Assembly: GCA_014898425.1 (NCBI GenBank)
Contig: RCSZ01000011.1
Location: 990,501-1,054,500 of the forward strand
From: Botryotinia globosa
Lineage: Eukaryota; Ascomycota; Leotiomycetes; Helotiales; Sclerotiniaceae
Reading direction: 5' to 3'
Length of the DNA: 64,000 bases
Positions 51,901-62,220 of the stretch are shown here, one piece after another. Within the stretch, counting starts at the first letter, position 1. Each line of letters starts with the position of its first letter. The position numbers and the translations under genes are program-made. The notes below the pieces were generated by a model. The model saw nothing but the letters and a program-made list of their open reading frames with translations. It ran no database searches and had not been told where the DNA came from.

Positions 51901-52635
51901 AGGGGAGATGCATGTACTCAAGTTCGAGCTTTTGCTGTTGCAGTCAATGGACCTTCATCAACATTGTCAACAGCCATTGCTTCACAAACAGGATCAAGCA
52001 CAGGATTGATCGGAACTGAAGTATCTGAAACTGGAGCTTCTTCCACTCCATTGATCGCAACAACTATACCATCTGGAACTTCCGGTCTGGTGACAGGTAC
52101 TTCAACCTTCTCGCCTATCACATCTTCAACTTCAATTGCTGGATGTCCTGTCGCACCATTCTTCAGAATCTTGGTAAATCAGACGGGAATGCCAGCACAA
52201 TATCTATGGGATCCTGTCTCATTCGGTGATGATGCTTTATCATTCACCACAGATGCATCAAAGAGTTTGACCTTCTCATTATCACCTACTACTGGTCAAC
52301 TTCAATTCAATATTGTAGATTTCTTTGGAAATCCTGTATTATTGGCATCTAATCAAGATACCCACAATGCTGGAAATGAAGCAATTTTCTTCTCTACTGC
52401 TACCAAATATCAACAACTTGGTTACCAACCTGTTGTAGCATCTATCAATCCAGATTGTTCCATCGGTTTGACATTACCATATAATGCTGCTAACATTATC
52501 CAAGCTTGTCATGGATCAATCTACTTGATGCTATCACCTGGAGCAAATTGTGTAACTGTTTCATTGTTGATGTTGCCTTTTGATCCTTCGGCCACAACCA
52601 CGGCTATTACATCTACAACGTCTTTTTTAGTTTAG
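48966..52635 (+). CDS. Giant WSC/mucin cell-surface protein, first reading frame (1203 aa)
   Basis: Exons 48,966-49,257 and 49,316-52,635; a six-base-earlier in-frame acceptor at 49,309 would add two residues. In order: signal peptide (1-25, ...IPFAHA); Thr-rich region; WSC domain with eight Cys (about 203-289), a carbohydrate-binding module of fungal surface sensors and enzymes; dibasic KRLRRR; a long mucin of imperfect TEEPG(A/V)TST repeats (about 315-800); two copies of an unnamed ~140-residue Cys-containing domain (about 818-973 and 1038-1190) sharing ASIxxDCSxGL, NI...C and a final CxxV. It then hits TAG three codons after TCT TTT. This frame alone lacks a membrane anchor. The Ser/Thr content and WSC indicate a heavily O-glycosylated wall or surface protein. 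Downstream coding continues at once in the -1 frame (next entries); I think the two form one protein of 4210 residues. Confidence 0.8.
52623..52635 (+). promoter_or_regulatory. Candidate -1 frameshift site (T TTT TTA) before TAG
   Basis: In the zero frame the bases read T|TTT|TTA|GTT|TAG, the canonical X XXY YYZ slippery pattern, with the stop one codon later. Slipping back one base gives the next codon AGT at 52,629 and opens a 9-kb frame. By hand, a weak imperfect stem-loop can be drawn at 52,642-52,670 (GGAA/TTCC core), about 12 nt downstream. A missing T in the T6 run, biological or from sequencing, would explain the same facts. Confidence 0.45.
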
Positions 52636-55600
52636 GTTCGGCGAGTCTGGAAAGCCCTTCCGTTACTTCGACTGAAGCCACTCTTTCTTTCTCATCAGTT
52701 GAATTATCTAGCGGATCGCTAGCTACCAGCTCGCCTGACTTTACGAATACACCGTCCGGGGTGTCCAGTTCGTATTCTTCCATATCATCTTCATTTTCAG
52801 ATCAGTCAGTTTTTACAACGCAAGGAACTCTGACTTCTTCGACGGTCGGTTCCTTCATCAGCTCTTCAGCATATGAGTCACCTAGTAATTTTGCAACAAA
52901 TTCTTCCTCTATTATTAGTTCATCTTATCCATCATTTACCTCCGAGCCATACTCACAATCTGAATCCGCTTTATTATCTCAAACTCTGCAAACTTCTTCT
53001 GAACAAGAATCCCAAAGTGCTTCATATACTTCTAATATATTCTCGTTATCAAATATACCGTCTTCATCCATCATTCAAAGCTCAATATCTGAAACCCTCT
53101 CTTCATATGAATCCAGCTTGGCATCATTTTCCGCATCTCAATCTTCTGGATTCATGACAAGCTTCTCCACAAATTCACCCTTAAGTTTCGAACCTTCAGA
53201 AACTCAAAGTACTGCTATTCCATCCGTTTCGAGTGCTGAGTCTTCGAGCTTCGGAGATGGAACTTCCACTGGTATTCCACCAGTTAACAATGTAGCTTCT
53301 GGTACGACTACAACGACTGAACAAAGCAGCTCATTTGCTTTGGAATCAACATCCCAACCTGAAATTACATCTACTTTCGTATCTTTGTCTATGTCAGAAC
53401 AGTCATCTGTACCACAGTTCACATCTACTTTGGGGCCATCATCTTTATCTGAAAATTCTTCCACGATTGAACAATCTTCTTTGCCTCAAATCACAACTTC
53501 TTCCGAGTTAGGCGAAACATCATTTTTGCAGGTATCTTCGACCGAGATCCCCATTGGCTCTTCTACTTTCTCTCTTGAAAGTTCCGGTTCCCAAACTGTA
53601 CCTTCATTGACGAGTTCAGAAAGTACTTCTGAAGCACAAGAGACAACATCAAGTCTTGAAGGCCAATCATCTATCTTGACTTCAGTGTCAGAGACTTCTA
53701 TTCCAATGACTACTGATATGTCATCGAACTCGACAGGAAGCCTACTTTCCAATACAGAAAATCCATCAACTTTTGGATTCGAGTCTTCAACAGGAATACT
53801 CTCCAATTTGGAATCAAGTACAGTGAGCCTGCAGTTATCTTCGACTGAAATACTTGAGTCGTCGATCATAACTCAGATCTTCTCCACGACTACCGTTGCG
53901 TCTTCTGAAAGTGTTTCCCAATCGTTTACAGGAACGTTAGTTCAATCATCTGTAGCTGCAAGTAGTACAGCTGTTTTCTCTTCCCCGGCATTATCCATCA
54001 TTCCTTCGAGCAGTGCACAGTTAAGTACACTCGAAGAATCCAGCGGTGTTTTGTTCACCACACTTGTTATTAGTTTGTCCGAATCCGCATCTCCAAGTAT
54101 AGAGACATCTTTTGGAATAACGAGCAATTTCGTAGGAACACCAAGTCAATCTTCCGAAGCCTCGAGTAATATCGGATCGATTACATTTAGAGAGACTTTC
54201 ATTAGCACTACTGTAGTTATCGAATCAAGTATCGAACCGACTTTCGGGGCTACCAGTAGTTTTATACAATCGCCCAGTCAGTCATTTGAGGCATCCAGCA
54301 ATATTGGATCCACTATAGTTACAGAAACACTGGTTGGCACATCTAATTCTATCGAACAAAGTTCATTGCCTATTGAAAGTAGTACTGGTATTCCACCAGT
54401 CAACAATGTAGCATCAGGAACTACCACGACGACGACTTTGGACATTCAATCCACAGGTGATCTCACGACTGATCTTGGTTCTGTTATTTCCACGACTGGT
54501 ACAATCGAATCCAGCTTGGCGGAAAGCGCTAGCAGTACTCTGATTGCAATTTCGACATCCACAGGGTTTGGATTTGTTAGTTCAACACAGATCTTGGAGA
54601 GTGCATCTGAGAGTACGAGTCTTGGATTCACAAGCAGTATTGAATCTATTGTCTCCACGATAGATTCGATCGAACCAAGTCTATCTGAGGCCACCAGTAA
54701 TGTCATAAGTCTTATCCAAACTTCCACGGACCTTGGAGTTGGTACCTCATCACAACTGTCGGAGAGTGTATCGGACAGTGCCAGTCTCATCTTCACAAGT
54801 AATGTTGAATCTGTCATTTCTACGACAAGGTCAATGGAGCCCAGCTTATCGGGAGGGGTTAGTAACACTATAGGACCCATTGAAACATCTACAGGTATTG
54901 ACATCGTTACCTCGACACAAGAAACTGTTACTTTGGAATTAACGAGCAGTTTTGAATCTGTTATTTCCACGGCAGCTCCAATTGGCCAATCCATCGAGCC
55001 TAACTCAACTGAAGTCAGTAACCCAGCGAGTACTACCGGAATGAGTACGGATATTAGTCAATCAGGACAGCTATCAGAAACCTCCAATATAATGCCCACA
55101 TTTACAGGCACGTTCGAGTTGTCGGTTTCGGAATCAGGTCTTAGTAGTACTGCCCAAACTACCTCCGGATCTAACCTGGCCCAATCAAGCAGCCTACCAG
55201 CGGCAACGAGTGAATCTTTATCCTTGACGACGAGCGTTTTCAATCCATTATCTAGCTCAACTGAAATTGCTAGCACATCGGAGTTATTGAGTGGAGAACC
55301 ATCAATGATAGTGACTAGTAGTTTGCCAGTCATCACCAGTGAATTCACTTTGATTCCGACCTCCAGCTCGATTGAAATCATTACCACCTCAGGATTGCTA
55401 AGTGAAGAGCCATCATTGACTTCGTCCAGTAGCTTACAAGCTATCACCAGCGAAGCGAGTCTATTCATTCCTGAAAGTGTTTTCTCCAGTACAATTGAGA
55501 TCATTACTGGTCGTACCTCTGAGCTATTTACTTTGGAGTCATCTTTCTCTTCGGGAGCCGCCAGTACACCTGCATCTTCCACATCAGACATCTCAATAGT

Positions 55601-58600
55601 GCCTTCTACAACAACCGGAACCTTTGGATTGGAATCTTCCACCATAGAATCTTCATTCATCTCATCCAGCAATTCCGGATTCCTGTCTGAGACGGCCAAT
55701 TCTGCTTCTGCAAGCTTCACTGGTACCGAGTTAACTTTTGGTAACGGTATTGGGCAAAGTGGTAGTATTTACACATCTGCAACTAGCTCTGGCTTTGCAA
55801 CTTTGACTGAGACTGCTGTATTGAGTACAGAAGCCACCTCGACTCTCTTACTTGTGTCTTCCACGGGTATTGAAACGACTGATAGTGGCTCTACAACGTT
55901 GACTAGCGCGATCCTATCTACCATAGTTTCTGAACCGATTGAGAGCACTTCTTTGCCCGTCTTAGAATCTCAATCGATAGCTCCATCGATTACTGCTATA
56001 GAATCTGCAACCCTTGAACCTTCTAGCATCAGCAGCACACTGGAAACTAGCCCTGTTGTATCTCTCCCACAGACATCATTAACAACCGAAATTGGTATTA
56101 GTACTTCATCAGTGGCGAATAGTGCTTTGGAAACATCGACTGGTCAATCACTGGGAGAGTCAAATACTTCTGGGTTGCCTGGAATATCGACCGGTATCCT
56201 TGAGTCCTCAGCTATTTCTATATCTATGCCAACGACGACCATTGAGATTATCACAGATTCTGCTCCTTTACAGTCAGAACCGGCTACATCTTTCACAAAT
56301 GTACTGACTCCAGGTGATTCTTCAGCAGCAATAACCAGCCTTTTCTCGGAGACTACAAGTATCATATCAAATGAAATGACAACATCTGCGGAAGGTAATT
56401 TGTTATCGTCTTCTACGTCTCAAGAAACTAGCAGCAATGTTTTCCAGTCACCAATTCCATCCCTTTCGACAACTAATTCTTTGGATATGTCATCATTACC
56501 TTCTACCGTTTCCGAAATTGAGACCATCAGTGTTACTCAATCAACGATACTTTCGCTCGTGGAAAGTGAGACATTGCAACCTTCAGACTTGGTCTCTGCT
56601 TCTAGTTTCATCCAAACTTCCATTCGGATTACATCAGCCGAGAGCTTGTCTCTTCCCCCAATAAGCATTGGAAATTCGGAGATAAGTGGTATATCATCGA
56701 CTCCTATTACGTCAATTGGCTTCAGTAGTACGATTCAGCCCCTCATATCCACATCTAATGGGGCTCTCAGTTTTAGCTCTGGATTGGGTGAATCTTTTGT
56801 AGCTTCTTTGACCTTGACCGGTTCGGATTTTACTTCAATCTTGATATCTTCTGAAGCAGGTAGCATTGGCTCATCTGGCACAACCGTCGGTGAAAGCACT
56901 TCTCTGACAACAACAGAGGCTTCCTTATCAAGCGGTTTGGCGGCTACTTCAACGGGCCTACTATCTACTTCAATTCCATCGGAAACTTTAACTCTATCTG
57001 CGAGTGCCAGTGAAACTCTATCAGTCACTGAAACATCGAGCGTCTTATCAACGGCAGCATCATCTCTCTTGGAATCTAGTGCATCATCAACGCAAAATTC
57101 CGCTTCCTCAACTCCATCGGCTTTCTGCGTGGAAGGTACGGGATCTAGCACCGAGGATAACTCTGACCTCTGTGAATTTACTTGCAACTTTGGACTATGT
57201 ACAGATCCATGTACATGTACTGCATTTGCTGCCTCAGCAGTTGAACCTCCACCCGAGACCAACACTCGTGGATATGCTCTTAGGGATTTTGATGCCGAAA
57301 CATACGATCCACTCTGTGAATTTGCTTGTAGTCATGGATATTGTCCGCCTGATACTTGTACAACAAACTCGGATGGCTCTCCTGTATCTTCTAGTTCCGT
57401 TTCAGCAACTTCATTCCCAACTTCTTCGGCGATTGAAAGCGGTTCTACCTTGTCGACGATTCCATCAACTTCAATTGAGAACTCAGAATCCGATTCAGCA
57501 TCTTCATTCCAACCTTCATCGACAGTTACTGGGTCCAGTACTGGCATTCCACCTGTAAATAATGCGGCATCTGGTAGTGGGACCTCAAGCACCTTCGAGT
57601 CCCAGTCAACTAGTGCCTTGGAATCTTCTACAATATCGATAGATTTGACGACTGAAATATTAAGCAATGGAGCAAGCTCTTCTACCGTTTTCGGTGCATC
57701 TAGTAGCACCTTGATCTCAATACCATCTGAATCATCAATAGAATCATTGGTGCCAAGTAGCATTGAATCAGCTGTTGTCAATTCTGCTGAAACTTCTGCT
57801 GGTTTCACCACCCCGATCCAATCATCTCTACCAGCCTTGACTAATGGAATCTCAACCTCTTATCCTACCTTCAGTGATGAGGTCATTACTCCATCTATTG
57901 CCACTAGTACCGCGTTAGAAGCTTCCATATCGATACCAATCGGAGGAACCGAAACTTCTACGCCATTCAGTGATGAAGTCATAACCCCCACGATTGCTGT
58001 TAGCACTGCATTGATTGGATCGTCTGTTTCGCCATCAAACACCGGATTTGAAACTTCTTCTTCTCCATTTAGTGACGAAGTTATCACTACTTCAATAGCT
58101 ACTAGCACTGGACCAGCTCAATCCACAATATCGGCTTCGAATGTTGGTATTGAAACATCTTCAGGCCCTTTCACTGAGGAAGTTGTCACTCCGTCTGCTG
58201 CACCCACTTCGACGCTATCTTCTGGTTCCAGCATTGAAGTCATATCCCCCGGTAGTTCTGGACCTATAAGCTCATCACTATTACCTGGAGCGACAAGTAT
58301 AATAGACGGAACTTCAGAAATCCCATCAACGACTGGTACAATAGCTCAGTCTTCAACCGAGTTGATTGATATTGAGACTTCATCGGGCTTAGAGTCCTTG
58401 CCAGCTGCTACTTCATCTCTTCCAACTGAATTGTCCTCGATTTTGAGTCTTTCGACGAGTGAAACCGGTGCCATTATCACATCAAATACAGGTATAGAAA
58501 CAAGTCTTGGGGTTGGATCCCCGACCCTTGATTCTTCATTCGTATCAAGTACTGGCATATCAACAATTGAAGTTACTTCATTGCCTACCGAGGCAAGTCA

Positions 58601-61600
58601 AACTTCCAATGGCTCAGGATTTGAATCTAGCCTTGTTACCACATCAATTCCCAGCATTGAAACGGAATCCCAACTCGTTACTTCAGCACCTACGACTTCA
58701 TCTCTCCCAATTGAAGTATCTCTAAGTGCTGGCACTTCAACCTTTGAAACAAATTCGGCTCCTGTGTCAACGAGTGGAATTGAATCCACTGGAACAACAG
58801 TGCCAATAGTTGGAAATTTAGAATCTGGAACTTCATTTGGAGCCTCGGAAACACCCAGTAGTACTATATTGTTATCAGTAATTACGGAAATCGGTACACT
58901 GACGACGAGTGGATTTTCAATTTTACCAACTGAGGTCTCTCCTAGTTTGAGCGGCTCAAATATTGTAACAAGTGTGCCTTCCGAGCCTACCTTTACGGGT
59001 GGTGTTTCAAGCACTGAGCTTCAATTTACATTGAGTGCTGAGACATCGGGAAGTATCGGTGGAGTATCTGAATCTTTGATTGAGACCGCCGGTGTTTTGA
59101 GCAGTACAGGCGCGAACACGATTGAGTCTACGAATCCGACTGAGACTTCTCTTGCCTCCCAAAGTTCCAACGTTGAGAGTCAATTGCTTACCACAAGTAT
59201 TCCTGGCTTGTCAGCACTTCCATCTACTTTGGTTGGAAGCTTTAGTCTCATCGAAAGTTCCGGGATCATATCAATTCCATCCATCCAGTCCACAGATTCC
59301 TTGATTGAGTCTCAGTCACAGACCGCTATCATTTCCATCGAGTCCGAAGTTCCATCAAGTTCAGTCCTAACCCCTGGACCCACGATAACTTTATCTTCCG
59401 AAACTGAAAGTCTTTCGGCAGCTCCAAGTACCTTACCTTCAGGAATACCCTCAAGTACGATCGAAATTTCCTTGATTTCTTCAGCTCAGTCTACTCAACC
59501 TTCACTGCCTGCAGTCGATCCCTCTACAGCAGCCGCCAGCAGTCTCCTTTCTTCGGAATTATCATCCCAACAGCCCCAGATATCTTCCATTGCTTCAATG
59601 ATACCATCATCTGTGGCCTCACAGTCCGAATTTTCTTCCACCGTTGGAGAACTCTCAACTTTGGGTACGCTAATTCCTCTCTCATCGACTATTTCTGGGT
59701 CTGAGAGCTCTTCTGAGCTTGTTCTAAGCACAAGTTCAGGTGCCTCCTCATCTGAGCTCTTCTCCAGTAGTCTTTCCCAACTCCCATCATTTACGAATGG
59801 AGAAATTTTCACCAGCTCTTCGGCTGTTGAAGCCAGCAGCACATTTGGTAGCAGCATTCCAATTGTTGGAAACATCGGCTCGGGAACTTCCCTTCAGCTC
59901 TCAGCTTCGGAAACATCTCTATCTGTTTTGCCAAGTTCCTTGACATCAGATCTTGGTTCTGTAAGCTCTAGTCTTGTGATAGTTCCAAGCACAGTCATTT
60001 TGACGGTTGAATCACAGACTTCCGAACCCAGTTTCTCTTCCACCGCTTCCTTGGGAAATACAGCGCCTTTGGAGACATTCGTTGAAACCTCATCATTGAT
60101 ACCCGAGCTTACTTCTAGCTCAGAGAGTACACTTTCAGGTACTGGAGGATCACAAGCTGTACCTTCAACAGAATCACTTGCAATTAGCCCAACTACTAGC
60201 TCAGGTTCTCAATCTAGCTCTCTACAAACGACTTTCGATTCTGAAGTTTCGAATATTAGCACTGATCAAGTTCTTCCTTCCACTGAAAACCCTGAAATTA
60301 TCTCAACCACGCAATCTTTGCCCCCCGCTACCCTTTCGAGCACTGGGCTTGCGACTGAGGTTCCCTCATCATCACAAGGTATAACATCAGTGGCAACTTC
60401 GACTCAGCTAGGTGAATTTTCGTCGGGGATTTCCAGCTCACAAACCGCGGAAACATCTTCATCAATACAGCAAGGACTTTCTTCAACAGTATTGATTGAG
60501 CCATCTCAGCCAGCTATATCCTCCGATTTGACTGGAAGTGCATCATCTGAAATCTTAAGTGCAAGTGCAACAATCACAAGCCTTGAGACCACCGTGATCC
60601 TGACAGTTATCTCGACATCTGCATCTGATTTTGGTTCCGAATCAGAATCAATAATGGCTTCATCTCCTACTGATATCCTAGTATCGATCGCTCCAAGTCT
60701 TTCTGCTCCGGCATCGGCCTCCCAGATGAATTCGGGATCTTCAGCTAGTTTGGTAAATTCAGGTTTAGAATCAACCACGATATCGGCTTCAGAATCCAAT
60801 CTGCAGAGCGCAGCTCCGTCCTCAATATCCAATGAATCTGTAATTCCGGAAGCATCCTCGACAGGAGGGCTTTTAGGTACATTCGTCCCAAGTGCTTCTC
60901 AGACAAGTTTTGAAGAGATTACCTCTTCGAGCAGTTTCCCTTCAAGTGCATTATCACTGGGATCTTCCTCTACTATCGAATTGCTCTCATCCGCCAGTGA
61001 ATCTGGAACCGGGATACCTCCCATCAACAATGTAGTATCTGGAAGTACTAGCACCAGTACCGCCTTCGAGACCACATTGCCAGCTTCCGAATCTCAGATA
61101 TCCAGCACTGCGCAACTATCCGCGGCCTCCAGTACACGAGGTTTAACAGATTCGAGCGACTTACCTCTTGGTACAAGTATAAATCCATCGCTCTCCACCT
61201 TGGAATCAGGAACTAGCTCTAGTACCGAGTCAGCATCAAGCTCTGACTTTCCTAGCATAACGATATTCAGTTCAACCCCCTCGCCATCGACTACACTCTC
61301 TGGTGCATCTGCTAGTGCAACGTCATCATTCGATTACATCGGCTGTTCTTCAAACTCAACAGGCACCCTAGATGGCCCAACAACATACTCAACGGATATG
61401 ACACCAGCTATCTGCTCAATCATTTGTTCTGAATACGAATACTACGCAGTTGAGAGTGGGGTCAAGTGTGTATGTGGCGATAATATAGAGTCAGGTGGTA
61501 TCTTGTCAGGTGCAAATTGCACCACCACTTGTGGTGACGGTAACGGTACTTCATCTTGTTCATCGGCATCGGCATCTGCTAGTGCCTCTACACTGGTAAC

Positions 61601-61655
61601 AGTACTGAGGCCAAGAAACATTGCAGCTACGGGGAGGTATCGTAAGAGGTGGTAA
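52629..61655 (+). CDS. Giant WSC/mucin protein, second (-1) reading frame
   Basis: About 3009 codons open to TAA at 61,653-61,655, overlapping the end of the first frame. The first ATG is not until 53,154 and no signal peptide can be read, so it cannot stand as a normal secreted gene; it completes the preceding protein (numbering of the joined protein, 1203-4210). It is overwhelmingly Ser/Thr mucin, interrupted by recurring PPVNNxxSG motifs, a duplicated Cys-rich module (about 2702-2780: DLCEFTCNFGLC... and PLCEFACSHGYC...) of a kind seen appended to fungal wall enzymes, four near-repeats of PFSDEVITPxIA (57.9-58.2 kb), and a terminal WSC-like Cys domain (about 4105-4182). The end is basic (RYRKRW) with no GPI or membrane segment, so retention in the wall would have to be through its domains or glycans. 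Ser/Thr composition is uniform on both sides of the shift. Confidence 0.8.
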   Translation, partial: SLGSASLESPSVTSTEATLSFSSVELSSGSLATSSPDFTNTPSGVSSSYSSISSSFSDQSVFTTQGTLTSSTVGSFISSSAYESPSNFATNSSSIISSSYPSFTSEPYSQSESALLSQTLQTSSEQESQSASYTSNIFSLSNIPSSSIIQSSISETLSSYESSLASFSASQSSGFMTSFSTNSPLSFEPSETQSTAIPSVSSAESSSFGDGTSTGIPPVNNVASGTTTTTEQSSSFALESTSQPEITSTFVSLSMSEQSSVPQFTSTLGPSSLSENSSTIEQSSLPQITTSSELGETSFLQVSSTEIPIGSSTFSLESSGSQTVPSLTSSESTSEAQETTSSLEGQSSILTSVSETSIPMTTDMSSNSTGSLLSNTENPSTFGFESSTGILSNLESSTVSLQLSSTEILESSIITQIFSTTTVASSESVSQSFTGTLVQSSVAASSTAVFSSPALSIIPSSSAQLSTLEESSGVLFTTLVISLSESASPSIETSFGITSNFVGTPSQSSEASSNIGSITFRETFISTTVVIESSIEPTFGATSSFIQSPSQSFEASSNIGSTIVTETLVGTSNSIEQSSLPIESSTGIPPVNNVASGTTTTTTLDIQSTGDLTTDLGSVISTTGTIESSLAESASSTLIAISTSTGFGFVSSTQILESASESTSLGFTSSIESIVSTIDSIEPSLSEATSNVISLIQTSTDLGVGTSSQLSESVSDSASLIFTSNVESVISTTRSMEPSLSGGVSNTIGPIETSTGIDIVTSTQETVTLELTSSFESVISTAAPIGQSIEPNSTEVSNPASTTGMSTDISQSGQLSETSNIMPTFTGTFELSVSESGLSSTAQTTSGSNLAQSSSLPAATSESLSLTTSVFNPLSSSTEIASTSELLSGEPSMIVTSSLPVITSEFTLIPTSSSIEIITTSGLLSEEPSLTSSSSLQAITSEASLFIPESVFSSTIEIITGRTSELFTLESSFSSGAASTPASSTSDISIVPSTTTGTFGLESSTIESSFISSSNSGFLSETANSASASFTGTELTFGNGIGQSGSIYTSATSSGFATLTETAVLSTEATSTLLLVSSTGIETTDSGSTTLTSAILSTIVSEPIESTSLPVLESQSIAPSITAIESATLEPSSISSTLETSPVVSLPQTSLTTEIGISTSSVANSALETSTGQSLGESNTSGLPGISTGILESSAISISMPTTTIEIITDSAPLQSEPATSFTNVLTPGDSSAAITSLFSETTSIISNEMTTSAEGNLLSSSTSQETSSNVFQSPIPSLSTTNSLDMSSLPSTVSEIETISVTQSTILSLVESETLQPSDLVSASSFIQTSIRITSAESLSLPPISIGNSEISGISSTPITSIGFSSTIQPLISTSNGALSFSSGLGESFVASLTLTGSDFTSILISSEAGSIGSSGTTVGESTSLTTTEASLSSGLAATSTGLLSTSIPSETLTLSASASETLSVTETSSVLSTAASSLLESSASSTQNSASSTPSAFCVEGTGSSTEDNSDLCEFTCNFGLCTDPCTCTAFAASAVEPPPETNTRGYALRDFDAETYDPLCEFACSHGYCPPDTCTTNSDGSPVSSSSVSATSFPTSSAIESGSTLSTIPSTSIENSESDSASSFQPSSTVTGSSTGIPPVNNAASGSGTSSTFESQSTSALESSTISIDLTTEILSNGASSSTVFGASSSTLISIPSESSIESLVPSSIESAVVNSAETSAGFTTPIQSSLPALTNGISTSYPTFSDEVITPSIATSTALEASISIPIGGTETSTPFSDEVITPTIAVSTALIGSSVSPSNTGFETSSSPFSDEVITTSIATSTGPAQSTISASNVGIETSSGPFTEEVVTPSAAPTSTLSSGSSIEVISPGSSGPISSSLLPGATSIIDGTSEIPSTTGTIAQSSTELIDIETSSGLESLPAATSSLPTELSSILSLSTSETGAIITSNTGIETSLGVGSPTLDSSFVSSTGISTIEVTSLPTEASQTSNGSGFESSLVTTSIPSIETESQLVTSAPTTSSLPIEVSLSAGTSTFETNSAPVSTSGIESTGTTVPIVGNLESGTSFGASETPSSTILLSVITEIGTLTTSGFSILPTEVSPSLSGSNIVTSVPSEPTFTGGVSSTELQFTLSAETSGSIGGVSESLIETAGVLSSTGANTIESTNPTETSLASQSSNVESQLLTTSIPGLSALPSTLVGSFSLIESSGIISIPSIQSTDSLIESQSQTAIISIESEVPSSSVLTPGPTITLSSETESLSAAPSTLPSGIPSSTIEISLISSAQSTQPSLPAVDPSTAAASSLLSSELSSQQPQISSIASMIPSSVASQSEFSSTVGELSTLGTLIPLSSTISGSESSSELVLSTSSGASSSELFSSSLSQLPSFTNGEIFTSSSAVEASSTFGSSIPIVGNIGSGTSLQLSASETSLSVLPSSLTSDLGSVSSSLVIVPSTVILTVESQTSEPSFSSTASLGNTAPLETFVETSSLIPELTSSSESTLSGTGGSQAVPSTESLAISPTTSSGSQSSSLQTTFDSEVSNISTDQVLPSTENPEIISTTQSLPPATLSSTGLATEVPSSSQGITSVATSTQLGEFSSGISSSQTAETSSSIQQGLSSTVLIEPSQPAISSDLTGSASSEILSASATITSLETTVILTVISTSASDFGSESESIMASSPTDILVSIAPSLSAPASASQMNSGSSASLVNSGLESTTISASESNLQSAAPSSISNESVIPEASSTGGLLGTFVPSASQTSFEEITSSSSFPSSALSLGSSSTIELLSSASESGTGIPPINNVVSGSTSTSTAFETTLPASESQISSTAQLSAASSTRGLTDSSDLPLGTSINPSLSTLESGTSSSTESASSSDFPSITIFSSTPSPSTTLSGASASATSSFDYIGCSSNSTGTLDGPTTYSTDMTPAICSIICSEYEYYAVESGVKCVCGDNIESGGILSGANCTTTCGDGNGTSSCSSASASASASTLVTVLRPRNIAATGRYRKRW

Positions 61656-62220
61656 AGGATAAATGGGATAGATTTTGTTTGTTATTTTGGTTTGTAACAG
61701 GGGGGTTCAGAGTGTTGGGTGTGAGCCCTAGTTTCATATAGTTTTGATTAGTTTTCCTTCTCCTATTTCTTTCTATGCCAGAAGTTGTGGTTGTCGGTTG
61801 GTTAAATGTATTCGTTTTAGATGTAAGAGATTTTGGAGGGAAAATGGGTGGGCGAGCGAATAGTCTGAAATGTTTATCTATGGATTTCTTTGAATACATG
61901 AGCTTTTGTGTCTGATCTTCCTATGTTTAGAATGATGTGGTGTTTCTTTCACTTGAACGTTCTTGATATATTGTGATATTTGTAACATGCAACAGGATGA
62001 GATACACTTGCGAGTATAAAGATAGGGATAGTGTATTGATAAGTGGACGAAAACATACATGCGTATTGTTATGGCGCTTAGAAACTCACTCTATTTACCA
62101 ATACAAATAGGTGCTCTTGACAAAACCAGCCAAAAGCCTTCGAATATAAACGACCCCGTGAGAAACAACTCCACAACATCAACCCCCGACGCATTATGCC
62201 AAAATTTTCAACGTCTCATG

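Noticed and set aside
52540..52770. Intron joining the two mucin frames instead of a frameshift
   Set aside because: No good donor/branch/acceptor set is visible, and Ser/Thr-rich coding abuts on both sides of the stop without a gap; left as an outside possibility.
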